From NCBI RefSeq assembly GCF_013410115.1, contig NZ_JACCCV010000001.1:434001-498000 (forward strand): 64,000 nt of DNA, read 5' to 3'. Made by a program: the position numbers and the translations under genes. This DNA comes from Tunturiibacter gelidiferens. Lineage in GTDB: Bacteria; Acidobacteriota; Terriglobia; Terriglobales; Acidobacteriaceae. The notes beneath the pieces were generated by a model, which made no database searches, was not told the origin of the DNA, and saw only the letters and a program-made list of their open reading frames with translations. Positions 16,719 through 26,380 of this stretch are shown piece by piece (positions within the stretch are counted from its first letter, which is position 1; each line of letters begins with the position of its first letter).

Positions 16719-17831
16719 CTAGGCGCGGCCGCGGGCGGAACCTGGGGGTGGGGGGTAGTTGGGCTTGAGCTTTACGGGTTCGACGATCTCGGGTTCGAGC
16801 GCGATGGGGCGGTGGGCGGCGACCATCTCGGCGATGGCGAACTTGAGCGGCTCGATGCCCTCGCCGGTGACGGCGGAGATGATGAAGAAGGGTAACTTGC
16901 GGCGTTTGGCCATTGCGGTGAGCTTTTTGAGCTTTTCCGGATTTGCCACGTCGGCTTTGGCGGCCACAAGGATGGTGGGCTTGGCGGCGAGCGCGGGATC
17001 GAAGCTCTTGAGCTCTTCGGTGATGACTTTGTAGTCTGCGACGGGGTCGGGACGGGAGGTGCCTTCGGCGGCGCCGGAGTCGGAGACGTCGACGAGGTGG
17101 ACGATGACGCTGGTGCGCTCGATATGTTTGAGGAACTGGATGCCGAGACCAGCGCCGAGGTGTGCGCCTTCGATGAGGCCGGGGAGGTCGGCGACGGTGA
17201 AGGATTCGGTGTGGGGGAAGTCGCCGACCTGGACTACGCCGAGGTTTGGTTCGAGGGTGGTGAAGGCGTAGTTGGCGATCTTGGGTTTGGCTGCAGAGAG
17301 GCGCGAGATGAGGGTGGATTTGCCGACGTTGGGGTAGCCTACGAGGCCGGCGTCGGCGAGGAGGCGGAGTTCGAGGCGGTAGGTGCGTTCTTCGCCGGCG
17401 CGGCCGAGTTCGTGCTCGCGCGGGGCCTGGTGGGTGCTGGTGGCGAAGTGCTGGTTGCCGCGGCCGCCGCGACCTCCCTTGGCGATGACGATGGTCTCGT
17501 TTGGGCGGGCGAAGTCGTGGATGAGTTCGCCAGTGGCGTCGTCGTAGAGGAGCGTGCCTACGGGAACTTTGAGGGTGGTGCTATCGCCGGCTGAGCCGGA
17601 GCAGTTGGAGCCGAGGCCGTGGCCGCCGCGCTGCGCCTTGTGCTCGGGGTTGAAACGGAAATGGACGAGGGTGTTGTGGCTGAGGGAGGAGGACATGAGG
17701 ACGTCGCCTCCGTGGCCGCCGTCGCCGCCCGAGGGGCCGCCCTTGGGGACGAACTTTTCTCGGCGGAAGGCCATGCAGCCGTTGCCGCCGTCGCCGGCCT
17801 TGATACGAATTCTTGCTTCATCAATAAACAT
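16719..17831 (-). CDS. obgE: Obg-family ribosome-associated GTPase
   Basis: Obg (CgtA) is an essential GTPase involved in 50S ribosome assembly and stress control. The 370-residue product has the glycine-rich Obg fold ([20 protein letters not shown] at the N-terminus, repeated GG-rich loops to about residue 155), then the G domain with [16 protein letters not shown] at about residue 158, [10 protein letters not shown] at about 213 and the guanine-specificity loop, here read as AAKAD. The C-terminal extension is short and proline/basic. The start is ATG 17831 and the ribosome site is weak. The gene diverges from the first Oar receptor gene. Confidence 0.95.
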   Translation of the reverse strand: MFIDEARIRIKAGDGGNGCMAFRREKFVPKGGPSGGDGGHGGDVLMSSSLSHNTLVHFRFNPEHKAQRGGHGLGSNCSGSAGDSTTLKVPVGTLLYDDATGELIHDFARPNETIVIAKGGRGGRGNQHFATSTHQAPREHELGRAGEERTYRLELRLLADAGLVGYPNVGKSTLISRLSAAKPKIANYAFTTLEPNLGVVQVGDFPHTESFTVADLPGLIEGAHLGAGLGIQFLKHIERTSVIVHLVDVSDSGAAEGTSRPDPVADYKVITEELKSFDPALAAKPTILVAAKADVANPEKLKKLTAMAKRRKLPFFIISAVTGEGIEPLKFAIAEMVAAHRPIALEPEIVEPVKLKPNYPPPPGSARGRA

Positions 17832-18072
17832 TTCTATTAACAGTGTACAAGTTTGCGCGCCTGGAGCGGGTTGCGGCGATCGCGCGAGGCTCTGTGACGA
17901 TGCGAGGGTGTCATGCGGGAGCGTGTAGAAGACATCATTTTTACTTCTCGTAATCCGACGTTAACGGTCTCATGCGACGCTGGGGAGACTCACAGAAAGC
18001 AAGCAAACTTTGGCTCGTAGCAGGCGCGGAACGACGTGCAGTCTGCAGGGCGAAACAAACTCAGGAGACCAG

Positions 18073-21000
18073 ATGAAGATTTCGGGATGGATGATGCGCG
18101 GCGCGCTGGTTGCGCTGATTGCGACGTTTTGCGCGGCTACAGGACTAAGGAGCTACGGGCAGTCAGCAGTCGACGGCGCGATCGGCGGTACGGTCGAGGA
18201 TGCGAGTGGTTCCGCGATTGGGAGCGCGATCGTAGTCGTCCATTCGAACGCGACGAATGCTGAACAGAACGTGAAGGTCGATGGCTCGGGTGTCTTCCGG
18301 GTGATCCATCTACAGCCTGCAACCTACACGGTTACAATTACGGCGCCCGGGTTCCGAAGCTATCGTTCCGGTGAGGTCCTCGTCGAGGTTGGACTGCTGA
18401 CAGATATCTCGCCCAAGCTGCCTGTGGGTAACGTGAGCGACACGGTTGAGGTGACGAGCGAGGCCCCGGTGCTGAATACGACGTCGCCTGATTTTTCGGG
18501 AGTCATCAATCAAAAGATGCTGCTTGATCTTCCAGTGAACAACTATCGTTGGTCGGCTTATGCGCTGTTGACACCTGGAGTGGTTGCCGATTCGAGCGGG
18601 TTTGGGCTTTTGAGTTTCCGCGGCCAGAGCACCCTGCTGAATAATGTAACCATCGACGGAGCAGATGACAATCAGGCCTACTTTTCAGAGGAGCGTGGAC
18701 GCACTCGCGCGGGCTACTCGACGGCCAAAGCTTCGATTCAGGAGTTTCAGGTTAATACTTCGAACTACACGGTCGAGTATGGCCGGGCTGCTGGCGGCGT
18801 TGTGAACTCGATCACGAAGTCGGGCGGCAATAAGTTCCACGGCGAGGCGTACTTTTACGATCGCGATGCGGAGTGGGGAGCGGCGAACGCGTTTACGACG
18901 AAGACCGTGCAGGTGGTTCCGAATGGACCCTTCAGTTCGGTGAACTTCAAGCCGACGGATCGTCGCAAGCAATGGGGCGGTGCGGTGGGCGGGCCGATCT
19001 TCCGGGACAAGCTGTTCTTCTTCTTTGCGGCTGACCGCTTTCAAAGAAACTTTCCTGCGGTCGCGGCCGCGAGCAATCCGACGAGCTTCTTTGCGACGCC
19101 TGATGCGGCGCTACCGGGCGGGAAGGTGTGCGGAGGGACAGGTGCGACGGCGCCAAGCACGATCGACGCGGCGGCGTGCACATTGCAAAACAATCTCAAG
19201 CTGGCCAGTTATGGTGCGGCCGCAACGGATTACACCAGCGGTCTAGCCAATCTGAATTCGCTGCTCGGCAGTGTGCCGCGTACGGGCGATCAGACGATCT
19301 TCTTTCCTAAAGTGGACTGGCAGATCAACGGAAAGAATCATGCTTCGTTTGAGGTGAACCGGTTGCGTTGGATCTCACCGGCAGGCATCCAGACGGGCGC
19401 TACGGTCTTCGATGGTTCGCATAGTTTTGGCAACGACTATGTACGCGATACGTTCGGCATTGCGAAGCTGGATACGTTGATTACGAACAACATCAGCAAC
19501 GAGGTTCGTTATCAGTACGGGCGCGATTTTGAGTTCGAGTTCGCCCAGGATCCTGCGGCCTATGAGACTTCGAACCTGGTCGGCCCGACCCTGGGAGGCT
19601 ATAGCAATCCGTTTGGCGGACTTCCGCCGAGTGTATCGATTACGAATGGCTTTACGTTTGGAACACAGACGTTTCTGCAGCGTGCTGCGCTGCCGGATGA
19701 GCGCCGGAATCAGGTCGCCGACACGGTGAACTGGATTCGCGGAAACCACAGCATTAAATTTGGCGGCGACTACATTCATACGAATGACCTGATCAACAAT
19801 CTCTTTGCGCAGTATGGCGGATATAGTTACTCCACGTTGACGAACTACCTAACGGACTTGTATCTCTCACAGAATCCGAAGACAGTTGCCCAGGCGCATA
19901 ACTACAGCTCGTATACGCAGGGGTTTGGTCGGCCCGGCCTCGATTTCAATACGGGGGATTATGCTTTCTTCGTGCAGGATGAGTGGAAGTTGAATCCGCG
20001 TCTGAGCCTGACCGGCGGCATTCGGTATGAGTATGAACAGTTGCCGTCGCCAGTCAGCAGCCTGATCGTTTCATCGATTCCGCAGACGGGGTCGCTGCCT
20101 AGCAATAAGAGCAACATTGGTCCGCGAGTTGGCTTTGCCTACGATGTGTTTGGAGGCGGCAAGACGATTCTGCGAGGCGGCTATGGAGAGTTCTTCGCTC
20201 GTGTCATCAACTCCTCGATCTATAACGCGCTGATCAACACAGGGTCGCTCAACGGCCAGCCGAGCTTCACGTACACGTCGACGAGCGCGGGCGCACCGGT
20301 GTTTCCGGAGGTCATTCCGACGCTGGTCAACACGGGAACTCCACCGAACTCCACGTTCTTCGACAAGAATTTCAAGCTGCCGGAGATCCACCAGGCAGAC
20401 CTGACGGTGGAGCAGGACCTTGGCTGGAATACGGTCGTCAGCGTGACCTGGTTGGGATCGTTTGGGCGGCGTCTGCCGAGTTTTGTCGACTTGAACCTGC
20501 CTGCTCCGACCACCGTGACCTACACCGTGGTGGACACGTTCGGGAAAGGCCCACTGCGGAACGGTTCCACGTTCACGTCGAACTTTTTTGCAAAGAGCAC
20601 GACGTCTTCCAAGGTGTGTCCGAGCCAGCGTCCGGATTGCAACTTCGGATCGAAGACGAACATCTTCAGCGGGGTCAACTCGAACTACCAGGGTCTGGTG
20701 GGTCAGATCTCACATCGTCTTACGCACAACCTGCAATTCAGCGCGAACTATACCTGGTCCCATGCGCTGGATTACGGGGAGAACAACCAGACTGGTACCT
20801 CTGCCAATGCGCTGGTGGATCCGACGAATCTTCGCGGGGAGTATGGAAACTCCAATCAGAATGTTCCGAACCGATTTGTCCTGACGGCGGTGGCGACGTC
20901 GCCGTGGCGCTTTACGGGTTGGAAGAGTTATCTGCTGAACGACTATGAGGTTTCGCCGAACTTCTCGGCGCAGAGCGGATTGCCCTATTCGGTGGCCACC

Positions 21001-21447
21001 AGCGGGACGCTGTCGACGGGTCTTATCAACGGCGCGCAGTTGAATGCGGTGGGGAGCGGTGTGAACGGATCGGGCGGAACCGGCACTGGCAACGGAAATT
21101 TCCGGCTGCCGGGGTTTGAGCGCAATGGTCTGCAACAGCCGAGCACGAATGTGCTGGATCTTCGGCTGTCGAAGCGGTTCAATGTTGCCGAACGTGTGAA
21201 GCTGGAACTGCTTGGAGAGAGCTTCAACATTCTGAACCGGCAGAACGTCACGTCGGTGAATACTACCGGATACTTCATCGGTACTACGACCAATGTGGCC
21301 AAACAGGTAACAGCGAACCTATTGACGTTCAACACGAGCAGCGCGAACTCCGCTTTACCGCTGTTCGGCTCCGTGACGAACTCGAACGCGAGCGGATTCT
21401 CTTACACACCCCGTCAGGTCCAGTTGTCGGTTCGGGCGCAGTTCTAA
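18073..21447 (+). CDS. Oar-like TonB-dependent outer-membrane receptor (first)
   Basis: A 1124-residue outer-membrane protein. It has a signal peptide (to about residue 33, ending SYGQ), a carboxypeptidase-regulatory-like beta-sandwich (residues 36-118, GAIGGTVEDASGSAIGSA), a plug domain (about 125-260, LLDLPVNNYRWSAYALLTPGV) and a large barrel that closes with QVQLSVRAQF. Oar-type receptors are greatly expanded in Acidobacteriota and probably import polymers or their fragments with TonB energy. I chose ATG 18073, preceded by AGGAGACC, instead of the frame start at 18010. No clear TonB box is seen. The next gene is a paralogue on the same strand. Confidence 0.9.
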   Translation: MKISGWMMRGALVALIATFCAATGLRSYGQSAVDGAIGGTVEDASGSAIGSAIVVVHSNATNAEQNVKVDGSGVFRVIHLQPATYTVTITAPGFRSYRSGEVLVEVGLLTDISPKLPVGNVSDTVEVTSEAPVLNTTSPDFSGVINQKMLLDLPVNNYRWSAYALLTPGVVADSSGFGLLSFRGQSTLLNNVTIDGADDNQAYFSEERGRTRAGYSTAKASIQEFQVNTSNYTVEYGRAAGGVVNSITKSGGNKFHGEAYFYDRDAEWGAANAFTTKTVQVVPNGPFSSVNFKPTDRRKQWGGAVGGPIFRDKLFFFFAADRFQRNFPAVAAASNPTSFFATPDAALPGGKVCGGTGATAPSTIDAAACTLQNNLKLASYGAAATDYTSGLANLNSLLGSVPRTGDQTIFFPKVDWQINGKNHASFEVNRLRWISPAGIQTGATVFDGSHSFGNDYVRDTFGIAKLDTLITNNISNEVRYQYGRDFEFEFAQDPAAYETSNLVGPTLGGYSNPFGGLPPSVSITNGFTFGTQTFLQRAALPDERRNQVADTVNWIRGNHSIKFGGDYIHTNDLINNLFAQYGGYSYSTLTNYLTDLYLSQNPKTVAQAHNYSSYTQGFGRPGLDFNTGDYAFFVQDEWKLNPRLSLTGGIRYEYEQLPSPVSSLIVSSIPQTGSLPSNKSNIGPRVGFAYDVFGGGKTILRGGYGEFFARVINSSIYNALINTGSLNGQPSFTYTSTSAGAPVFPEVIPTLVNTGTPPNSTFFDKNFKLPEIHQADLTVEQDLGWNTVVSVTWLGSFGRRLPSFVDLNLPAPTTVTYTVVDTFGKGPLRNGSTFTSNFFAKSTTSSKVCPSQRPDCNFGSKTNIFSGVNSNYQGLVGQISHRLTHNLQFSANYTWSHALDYGENNQTGTSANALVDPTNLRGEYGNSNQNVPNRFVLTAVATSPWRFTGWKSYLLNDYEVSPNFSAQSGLPYSVATSGTLSTGLINGAQLNAVGSGVNGSGGTGTGNGNFRLPGFERNGLQQPSTNVLDLRLSKRFNVAERVKLELLGESFNILNRQNVTSVNTTGYFIGTTTNVAKQVTANLLTFNTSSANSALPLFGSVTNSNASGFSYTPRQVQLSVRAQF

Positions 21448-21685
21448 ACCTGGTTATTTCGAGAGGGCGGCGGCTTCGGTCGCTGCTCTTTTGTGCTTAA
21501 CACGGAAGTGGCCTTTCACAATTGCCGCGTCTGCGGCTAATCTCATAGTGTCCTGTTGTTTTTGGCGTGGTGCGGACCATTTGCGGCTGCGACGCTTTGC
21601 CTGGATAGCGAAAGGGCATGGCGAGCTTTCTTTTGAATCTTCCCGTGGTTGCGGCGTAGAGCGGTACAGAATCCGCGGAGAGTGC

Positions 21686-24600
21686 ATGTCGTTCTGTCTG
21701 GGACGCGCGAAGGTGAGCGCGGGTGTGAGGAACGTTGTCCGGGCCTGCTTGCTGTGGTTTAGTGCCGCTGCTGCCATGGGGGGCTGCGCGTGGGGCCAGA
21801 GTTCGGTGGATGGGGCGGTCAGCGGTTTTGTAGTTGACGCGACGGGTGGTGCGCTGGTGGGCGCGGTGGTGCAGGTGCAGAATCTCGCGAACGGATTGAC
21901 TGCTGTTGCGAAGACCGAAGGTAAAGGCGAGTTTGTTGTGTCTCATCTGCCTGCGGGAGAGTATCGGGTACTGGTGGACTATGAGCGGTTCGCGAATCTG
22001 ACGCTGGAACCGGTGGTCGTGGAGGTTGGAGGCGTGACCACGGTGGAGGCGAGGCTCAAAGTGAGTGGGGTCGTGAGTTCGGTGAACGTGACCGCAGTGC
22101 CGGAGACGCCGGCTACGGTAAGCGTCGACGAGGTGGCGTCTGCGGCCACGGCCAGTGTCGTTACACCGGAGGAGATGGAGAGGACTCCGGTGAACGGGCG
22201 GCGATGGCAGACGTTCGCTTTATTGACGCCGACGGTCAACGCCGATCCGGAGGGGGACGCGCTGTTGAGCTTCCGCGGGGTGGCTTCGACGCAGAACAGC
22301 AGCCGGATTGATGGTGGAGACGACGACCAGAGCTTTGGCGCGGTGCCGCGAGGGACGGGCGGGGAGAGTGCAGGGGAGATCGAAGACGCCGCGGAGACGG
22401 GGTCTTCACGACGGGTGAGTGCGGGGAGCGTGGATGGAGGGGGTGGGTACAGCCGGCACGCAGGAGTTGCTTCCACGTTTTCTCAGGAGGCGGTGAGGGA
22501 GTTTCGTGTGAGCGGCCAGAACTACTCGGCGTTGTATGGGCATGCGGCGGGAGGAATCATTACGACGGTCTCGAAGAGCGGTGCGAATGCGCTGCATGGG
22601 ACGGGTTTTTACCTGGTGCGGTCGAGCGCGTTTGGAGCTACGAATCCTTTTTCGATAGCGACGACCTACGTGAATGGTTTGAGCACGAGTACCGCGGTGA
22701 AGCCCTCCGATCTTCGGCAGCAGTTCGGCGGCAGCGTTGGCGGGGCGGCGGTGAGGGATAAACTTTTTTACTTTTATACGTACGATCAGCAGCTGCGGTC
22801 GTTTCCGGCTGTCTCGACACCCTATGATCCGAACTTCTATTTGCTGACACCAACGCAGAGTGCGCTGCTGGGCAATCGAGGCGTGACGGGGGCGAAGGTG
22901 AGTGCTGCGTTGACCTATCTCGACAGCCTGACGGGGACCGTGGCGCGGCGACAGGAACAGACGATCAACTTCGGCAAGATGGATTGGCAGGCAACGGAGC
23001 GCCATCGCGTGAGTTTGCAGTACAACCGGGCGCGGTCAAGTGCGCCGTCGGGGGTGCGGTCTGCGCCGGTGGTGGATCTTGGAGTCGCAAGCCTGGGGAG
23101 CAGCTATGTGAAGGTGGATTCGTTGCTGGGCCGATGGACCTGGAGGGTGTCGCCGAAACTGAGTCATGAGTTGCGTATTCAGTATGGTCGGGATCTTCAG
23201 TTTGAGACGGCGTCGAAGCCGCTGCCACAGGAGCCCGCGGTAGGGCCGGGTGGATTTGCTCCCGAGATAGCGATCGGTCCGGATGGATTTACGTTCGGGA
23301 CGTCGACCTCGCTGGGGCGCACGGCCTATCCGGATGAGAACAAGGTTCAGCTTGCCGATCTGTGGACGCTGGTGCGTGGGCGTCATCAAATTCAGGCGGG
23401 GGTGGATGTCAGCTTTGTTCATGACGATATTTCGACTCTCAATAATTCGCAGGGAGCATTTCATTACGACAGCGGCGTGACGTCGGGTCATTCGGGTGGG
23501 CTGGTGGATTGGATCACCGACTACACCTTCAATGTGAACGCGTATCCGAACGGCGGCTGTCCGTCGATAACAGCGCCGATCCATGATTTCTGCTTTCGCT
23601 CGTTTACGCAGAGCTTCGGGCAAAAGACGGTGACCTTTAACACCCAGGAGTGGGCGGGATTTTTGCAGGATGACTGGAGGGTGAGGCGGGGGCTGACAAT
23701 AAGTGCCGGATTGCGTTACGAATACGAACTCTCCCCGCTGCCGCAACAGCCAAATGCAACGCTCGATGCGGTGTTTGGGCAGAAGGGCGCGACGAGTGTG
23801 TTTCCGGAGGATCGCAATAACTTTGGACCGAGGGCGGCTGTGTCGTGGGAGCCGTTTGGGTCGGGCCGGGGGGTTGTTCGCATTGGGTACGGTCTGTTCT
23901 ATGGCAGGCTGCCCGGCGCCAAATTGAGTAACGCGCTGTCAAACACGGCGCTGCCCTCTTCGACGACGAGCGTTCTGATCTTACCGACAACGGTTACAAA
24001 TTGTCCGCAGGTTGCAAATCAGGGATTTGGGTATGCCTGCTCGTACGTGACGCCGCCGCCGGCGGCTGTGGGGAAGACGACGTCGGCGATGGTATTCGAT
24101 CGGAGATTTCGGCTGCCAGCGGTGCAACAAGGCAGCTTTTCGATTGAGCGTGAGGTGGGTGCGGGGATGGTTGCGAGTGCGACGTATCTGCTGAATCTTG
24201 ATCGTCAACTGCCGAACTCGGTGGATATCAATATCGCTCCGTCGGTTGCGACGAAGGAGTTTCAACTGCAGGGTGGCACCGGTGTTGTCGGCGTTCGAGA
24301 TGGGGAGACGTTTGTTATTCCCTTTTATTCGCAGAGGCTGAACACGAACTTTGGGCCCGTGACTGACATCCTTTCGAATGCAAATGCGACTTATAACGCT
24401 CTGGTGCTGGAGGCTCGGCGACGCAGCCGGGGCGGGTTGGAGTTTCGAGCGAGCTGGACGTGGGCGAAGGCGATTGACTATGGCCAGAGTGGCGGGGCGA
24501 CGCCGCGGACCAACGGTCAGTTCGATCCGTTCGACGTGCGGTATGACAAGGGGCTCTCTGCGCTGAATTATCCGCATAAGATCGTGGCAAGCGTGGTGTG

Positions 24601-25105
24601 GGAGCCGAAGTTTTCGATCGAACAGCATTGGCTGAGGAGCACGGTGAACGGCTGGGCGGTTGCTCCTATTTTTACGGAGACGAGCGGGAGACCTTACAGC
24701 CTGGATATCTTTGGCGGAACCAGGCTTGCTGGTGGACACGAGAGTATCAATGGGGCAGGCGGGGCGGTGTATCTACCGACGGTGGGAAGGAATACGCTGC
24801 GGCTGCCGGATACCGGGCGCGTCGACCTGCGTTTGAGCAAGGCTGTGCTGGCGAGTGAAGGTGTGAAGGTGCGGTGGGTTGCCGAGGCGTTCAACCTGAC
24901 GAATCGGGTGAACTACTCGGCGATTATGCAGCGGGCCTACCTGGTGGGGACGGAGGTAAACGGGGTGACGCCGCTGGTGTTTCAGAATGCTGCGACGGTT
25001 GCGGCGGAGGGGCTGAACGTACGGCCGTTCGGGACGTTTACGGCGGCGTCGACGGGGCAGTCGCCGGAGCGGCAGGTGCAGTTGGGGGTTAGGGTCGAGT
25101 TTTAA
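21686..25105 (+). CDS. Oar-like TonB-dependent outer-membrane receptor (second)
   Basis: A 1139-residue paralogue of the preceding gene: signal peptide, carboxypeptidase-regulatory domain (DGAVSGFVVDATGGALVGA), plug with PVNGRRWQTFALLTPTV and FRGVASTQNSSRIDGGDDD, and a barrel ending QVQLGVRVEF. It carries a low-complexity insertion in the plug (about residues 220-255, rich in G, S and E) not present in the first copy. ATG 21686 is preceded by GGAGAG; the frame itself is open from 21491, but that stretch has no signal peptide. It ends right at the boundary with a truncated DedA-rhodanese remnant, so this copy may have arrived or moved there. Confidence 0.9.
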   Translation: MSFCLGRAKVSAGVRNVVRACLLWFSAAAAMGGCAWGQSSVDGAVSGFVVDATGGALVGAVVQVQNLANGLTAVAKTEGKGEFVVSHLPAGEYRVLVDYERFANLTLEPVVVEVGGVTTVEARLKVSGVVSSVNVTAVPETPATVSVDEVASAATASVVTPEEMERTPVNGRRWQTFALLTPTVNADPEGDALLSFRGVASTQNSSRIDGGDDDQSFGAVPRGTGGESAGEIEDAAETGSSRRVSAGSVDGGGGYSRHAGVASTFSQEAVREFRVSGQNYSALYGHAAGGIITTVSKSGANALHGTGFYLVRSSAFGATNPFSIATTYVNGLSTSTAVKPSDLRQQFGGSVGGAAVRDKLFYFYTYDQQLRSFPAVSTPYDPNFYLLTPTQSALLGNRGVTGAKVSAALTYLDSLTGTVARRQEQTINFGKMDWQATERHRVSLQYNRARSSAPSGVRSAPVVDLGVASLGSSYVKVDSLLGRWTWRVSPKLSHELRIQYGRDLQFETASKPLPQEPAVGPGGFAPEIAIGPDGFTFGTSTSLGRTAYPDENKVQLADLWTLVRGRHQIQAGVDVSFVHDDISTLNNSQGAFHYDSGVTSGHSGGLVDWITDYTFNVNAYPNGGCPSITAPIHDFCFRSFTQSFGQKTVTFNTQEWAGFLQDDWRVRRGLTISAGLRYEYELSPLPQQPNATLDAVFGQKGATSVFPEDRNNFGPRAAVSWEPFGSGRGVVRIGYGLFYGRLPGAKLSNALSNTALPSSTTSVLILPTTVTNCPQVANQGFGYACSYVTPPPAAVGKTTSAMVFDRRFRLPAVQQGSFSIEREVGAGMVASATYLLNLDRQLPNSVDINIAPSVATKEFQLQGGTGVVGVRDGETFVIPFYSQRLNTNFGPVTDILSNANATYNALVLEARRRSRGGLEFRASWTWAKAIDYGQSGGATPRTNGQFDPFDVRYDKGLSALNYPHKIVASVVWEPKFSIEQHWLRSTVNGWAVAPIFTETSGRPYSLDIFGGTRLAGGHESINGAGGAVYLPTVGRNTLRLPDTGRVDLRLSKAVLASEGVKVRWVAEAFNLTNRVNYSAIMQRAYLVGTEVNGVTPLVFQNAATVAAEGLNVRPFGTFTAASTGQSPERQVQLGVRVEF

Positions 25106-25821
25106 GTTGTATCTTCAGTTCGGCCGGATATTTCTATCGGCGCGGACAGAAGACGCTATTGTTCGCGAAGTTTATTCCGGGGCTTGGGGCGATGGCGGCT
25201 CCGTTGGCTGGTTCGTTGAACATGCGGATTGGGCGGTTTCTCCGTCTGGATGCACTTGGAGCCCTGGCTTATTGTTCGGTGTGGCTGGGTATCGGGTATG
25301 CGTTCAGCGGATCTCTGCGGGAGATTACAGAGTCGCTTGGAAGAGCGAGCCATGCTGCACTTTTTCTGTTATTGCTACTTGGATTCAGTTATGCGCTGGC
25401 GTTGGTTGTTTTTACGATGCGTGCGCAGAGATACGAGGGGATCGACCGGATTACTGCGGACAATCTCTATGGGCGCCTCCAGGAACAGACGCCGGAAAAA
25501 CTGATGATCATTGCTGATGTGCGCAGCCATGGGTACTACGATCCCGGGATGCAGCGGATTAAAAACTCGATTCGAGTGGAACCGCATCGGTTGAAGGAGG
25601 AGCTGATTGCGTTGCGCGAGTTTATGGTGCCGGAGTGCGAGGTCTACTTGTATTGCAGCTGCCTTCGCGATACTACCAGCGTCAGGGTGGCGCATATGTT
25701 GATGCAGGAAAACTGCCACACGAAGGTGATTACTGGCGGGATGAAGGCCTGGATTAAAGCAGGCGGTGAAGTGGAGCTGGTTCCTGAAACAGACCTGCAG
25801 CATCTGCCAAGATTCGACTAG
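25093..25821 (+). pseudogene. 3' remnant of a DedA/VTT-rhodanese fusion gene
   Basis: The frame opens inside the end of the second receptor gene (after TAG 25090) and reads FYRRGQKTLLFAKFIPGLGA, which is the middle of a DedA/VTT (SNARE-associated) membrane domain: RFIPG-type motif, then three hydrophobic segments. It is followed by a rhodanese domain (about the last 100 residues: MIIADVRSHGYYDPG, active-site region YLYCSCLRDTTSVRVA, ITGGMKAWIKAGGEVE). No ATG precedes the conserved part; the only candidate start is TTG 25159. The N-terminal membrane segments of DedA are missing, so the gene is most likely a fragment. If expressed from TTG it would give a 220-residue protein. Confidence 0.7.
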
Positions 25822-25834
25822 TTCGACTGACGGC

Positions 25835-26209
25835 TCAGTGCTGTGAGAGCGAGAGCGTGTTTCCGTCGGGATCGGTGAACCATGCGACCTTTGCGGCGCC
25901 GCCGGGCGCGGTCCAGACGCCGTCGGGACTTTGCTCGAAGTGGGGATAGCGGGTGAATACGAGGCCTTTGGCGGTGAGGTCTGCTACTGATTGGTGGATG
26001 TCTTTGACCTCCCAGCCGAGGATGGTGAAGGGCGCGGGAGTAAAGTTGCCGACGCGAACGATTCGGATCATGGTGCCGTTGGCTTCCATGACGAGGGCGA
26101 ATTTGTCGTCGTCGACGAAGCGCAGGCCGAGGAGGTCCTCGTAGAACGCGCGGGACTGGGCGGCGTCGCGGGTGGGGATGAAGGCGATGATGGGAGTTTG
26201 GCCTAGCAT
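25835..26209 (-). CDS. VOC-fold (glyoxalase/bleomycin-resistance-like) protein
   Basis: A 124-residue vicinal-oxygen-chelate protein: IIAFIPTRDAAQSRAFYEDL (first beta-alpha-beta unit) and KVAWFTDPDGNTLSLSQH (second unit, with the DPDGN signature). Members include metal-dependent dioxygenases, glyoxalases and resistance proteins; no substrate can be read from this sequence. GAGG precedes the ATG. It converges on the DedA-rhodanese remnant. Confidence 0.82.
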   Translation of the reverse strand: MLGQTPIIAFIPTRDAAQSRAFYEDLLGLRFVDDDKFALVMEANGTMIRIVRVGNFTPAPFTILGWEVKDIHQSVADLTAKGLVFTRYPHFEQSPDGVWTAPGGAAKVAWFTDPDGNTLSLSQH

Positions 26210-26266
26210 GGGGACCTCGCTGGATGGCTAGTTTATAGCGATTTTGGGTTGCCGTGGGCGAAAGAT

Positions 26267-26365
26267 ATGTCCTGCCGGACGGGCCCGCTACGCGCGGGGC
26301 GGTCACTTCGAGACTTGTCTACCCTGTAGTGGCGGGTGAAGACTACTGGTCCTCCCGTTGGGCGG
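26267..26365 (+). repeat. Palindromic GTCCTGCCGGAC family repeat, copy 2
   Basis: Reads GTCCTGCCGGACGGGCCC, GGCGGTCACTTCGAGACTTG, then GGTCCTCCCGTTGGGCGG. It lies between the VOC gene and the 3' end of the mechanosensitive-channel gene. Confidence 0.75.
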
Positions 26366-26380
26366 AAGGGAGGTGCAGAT

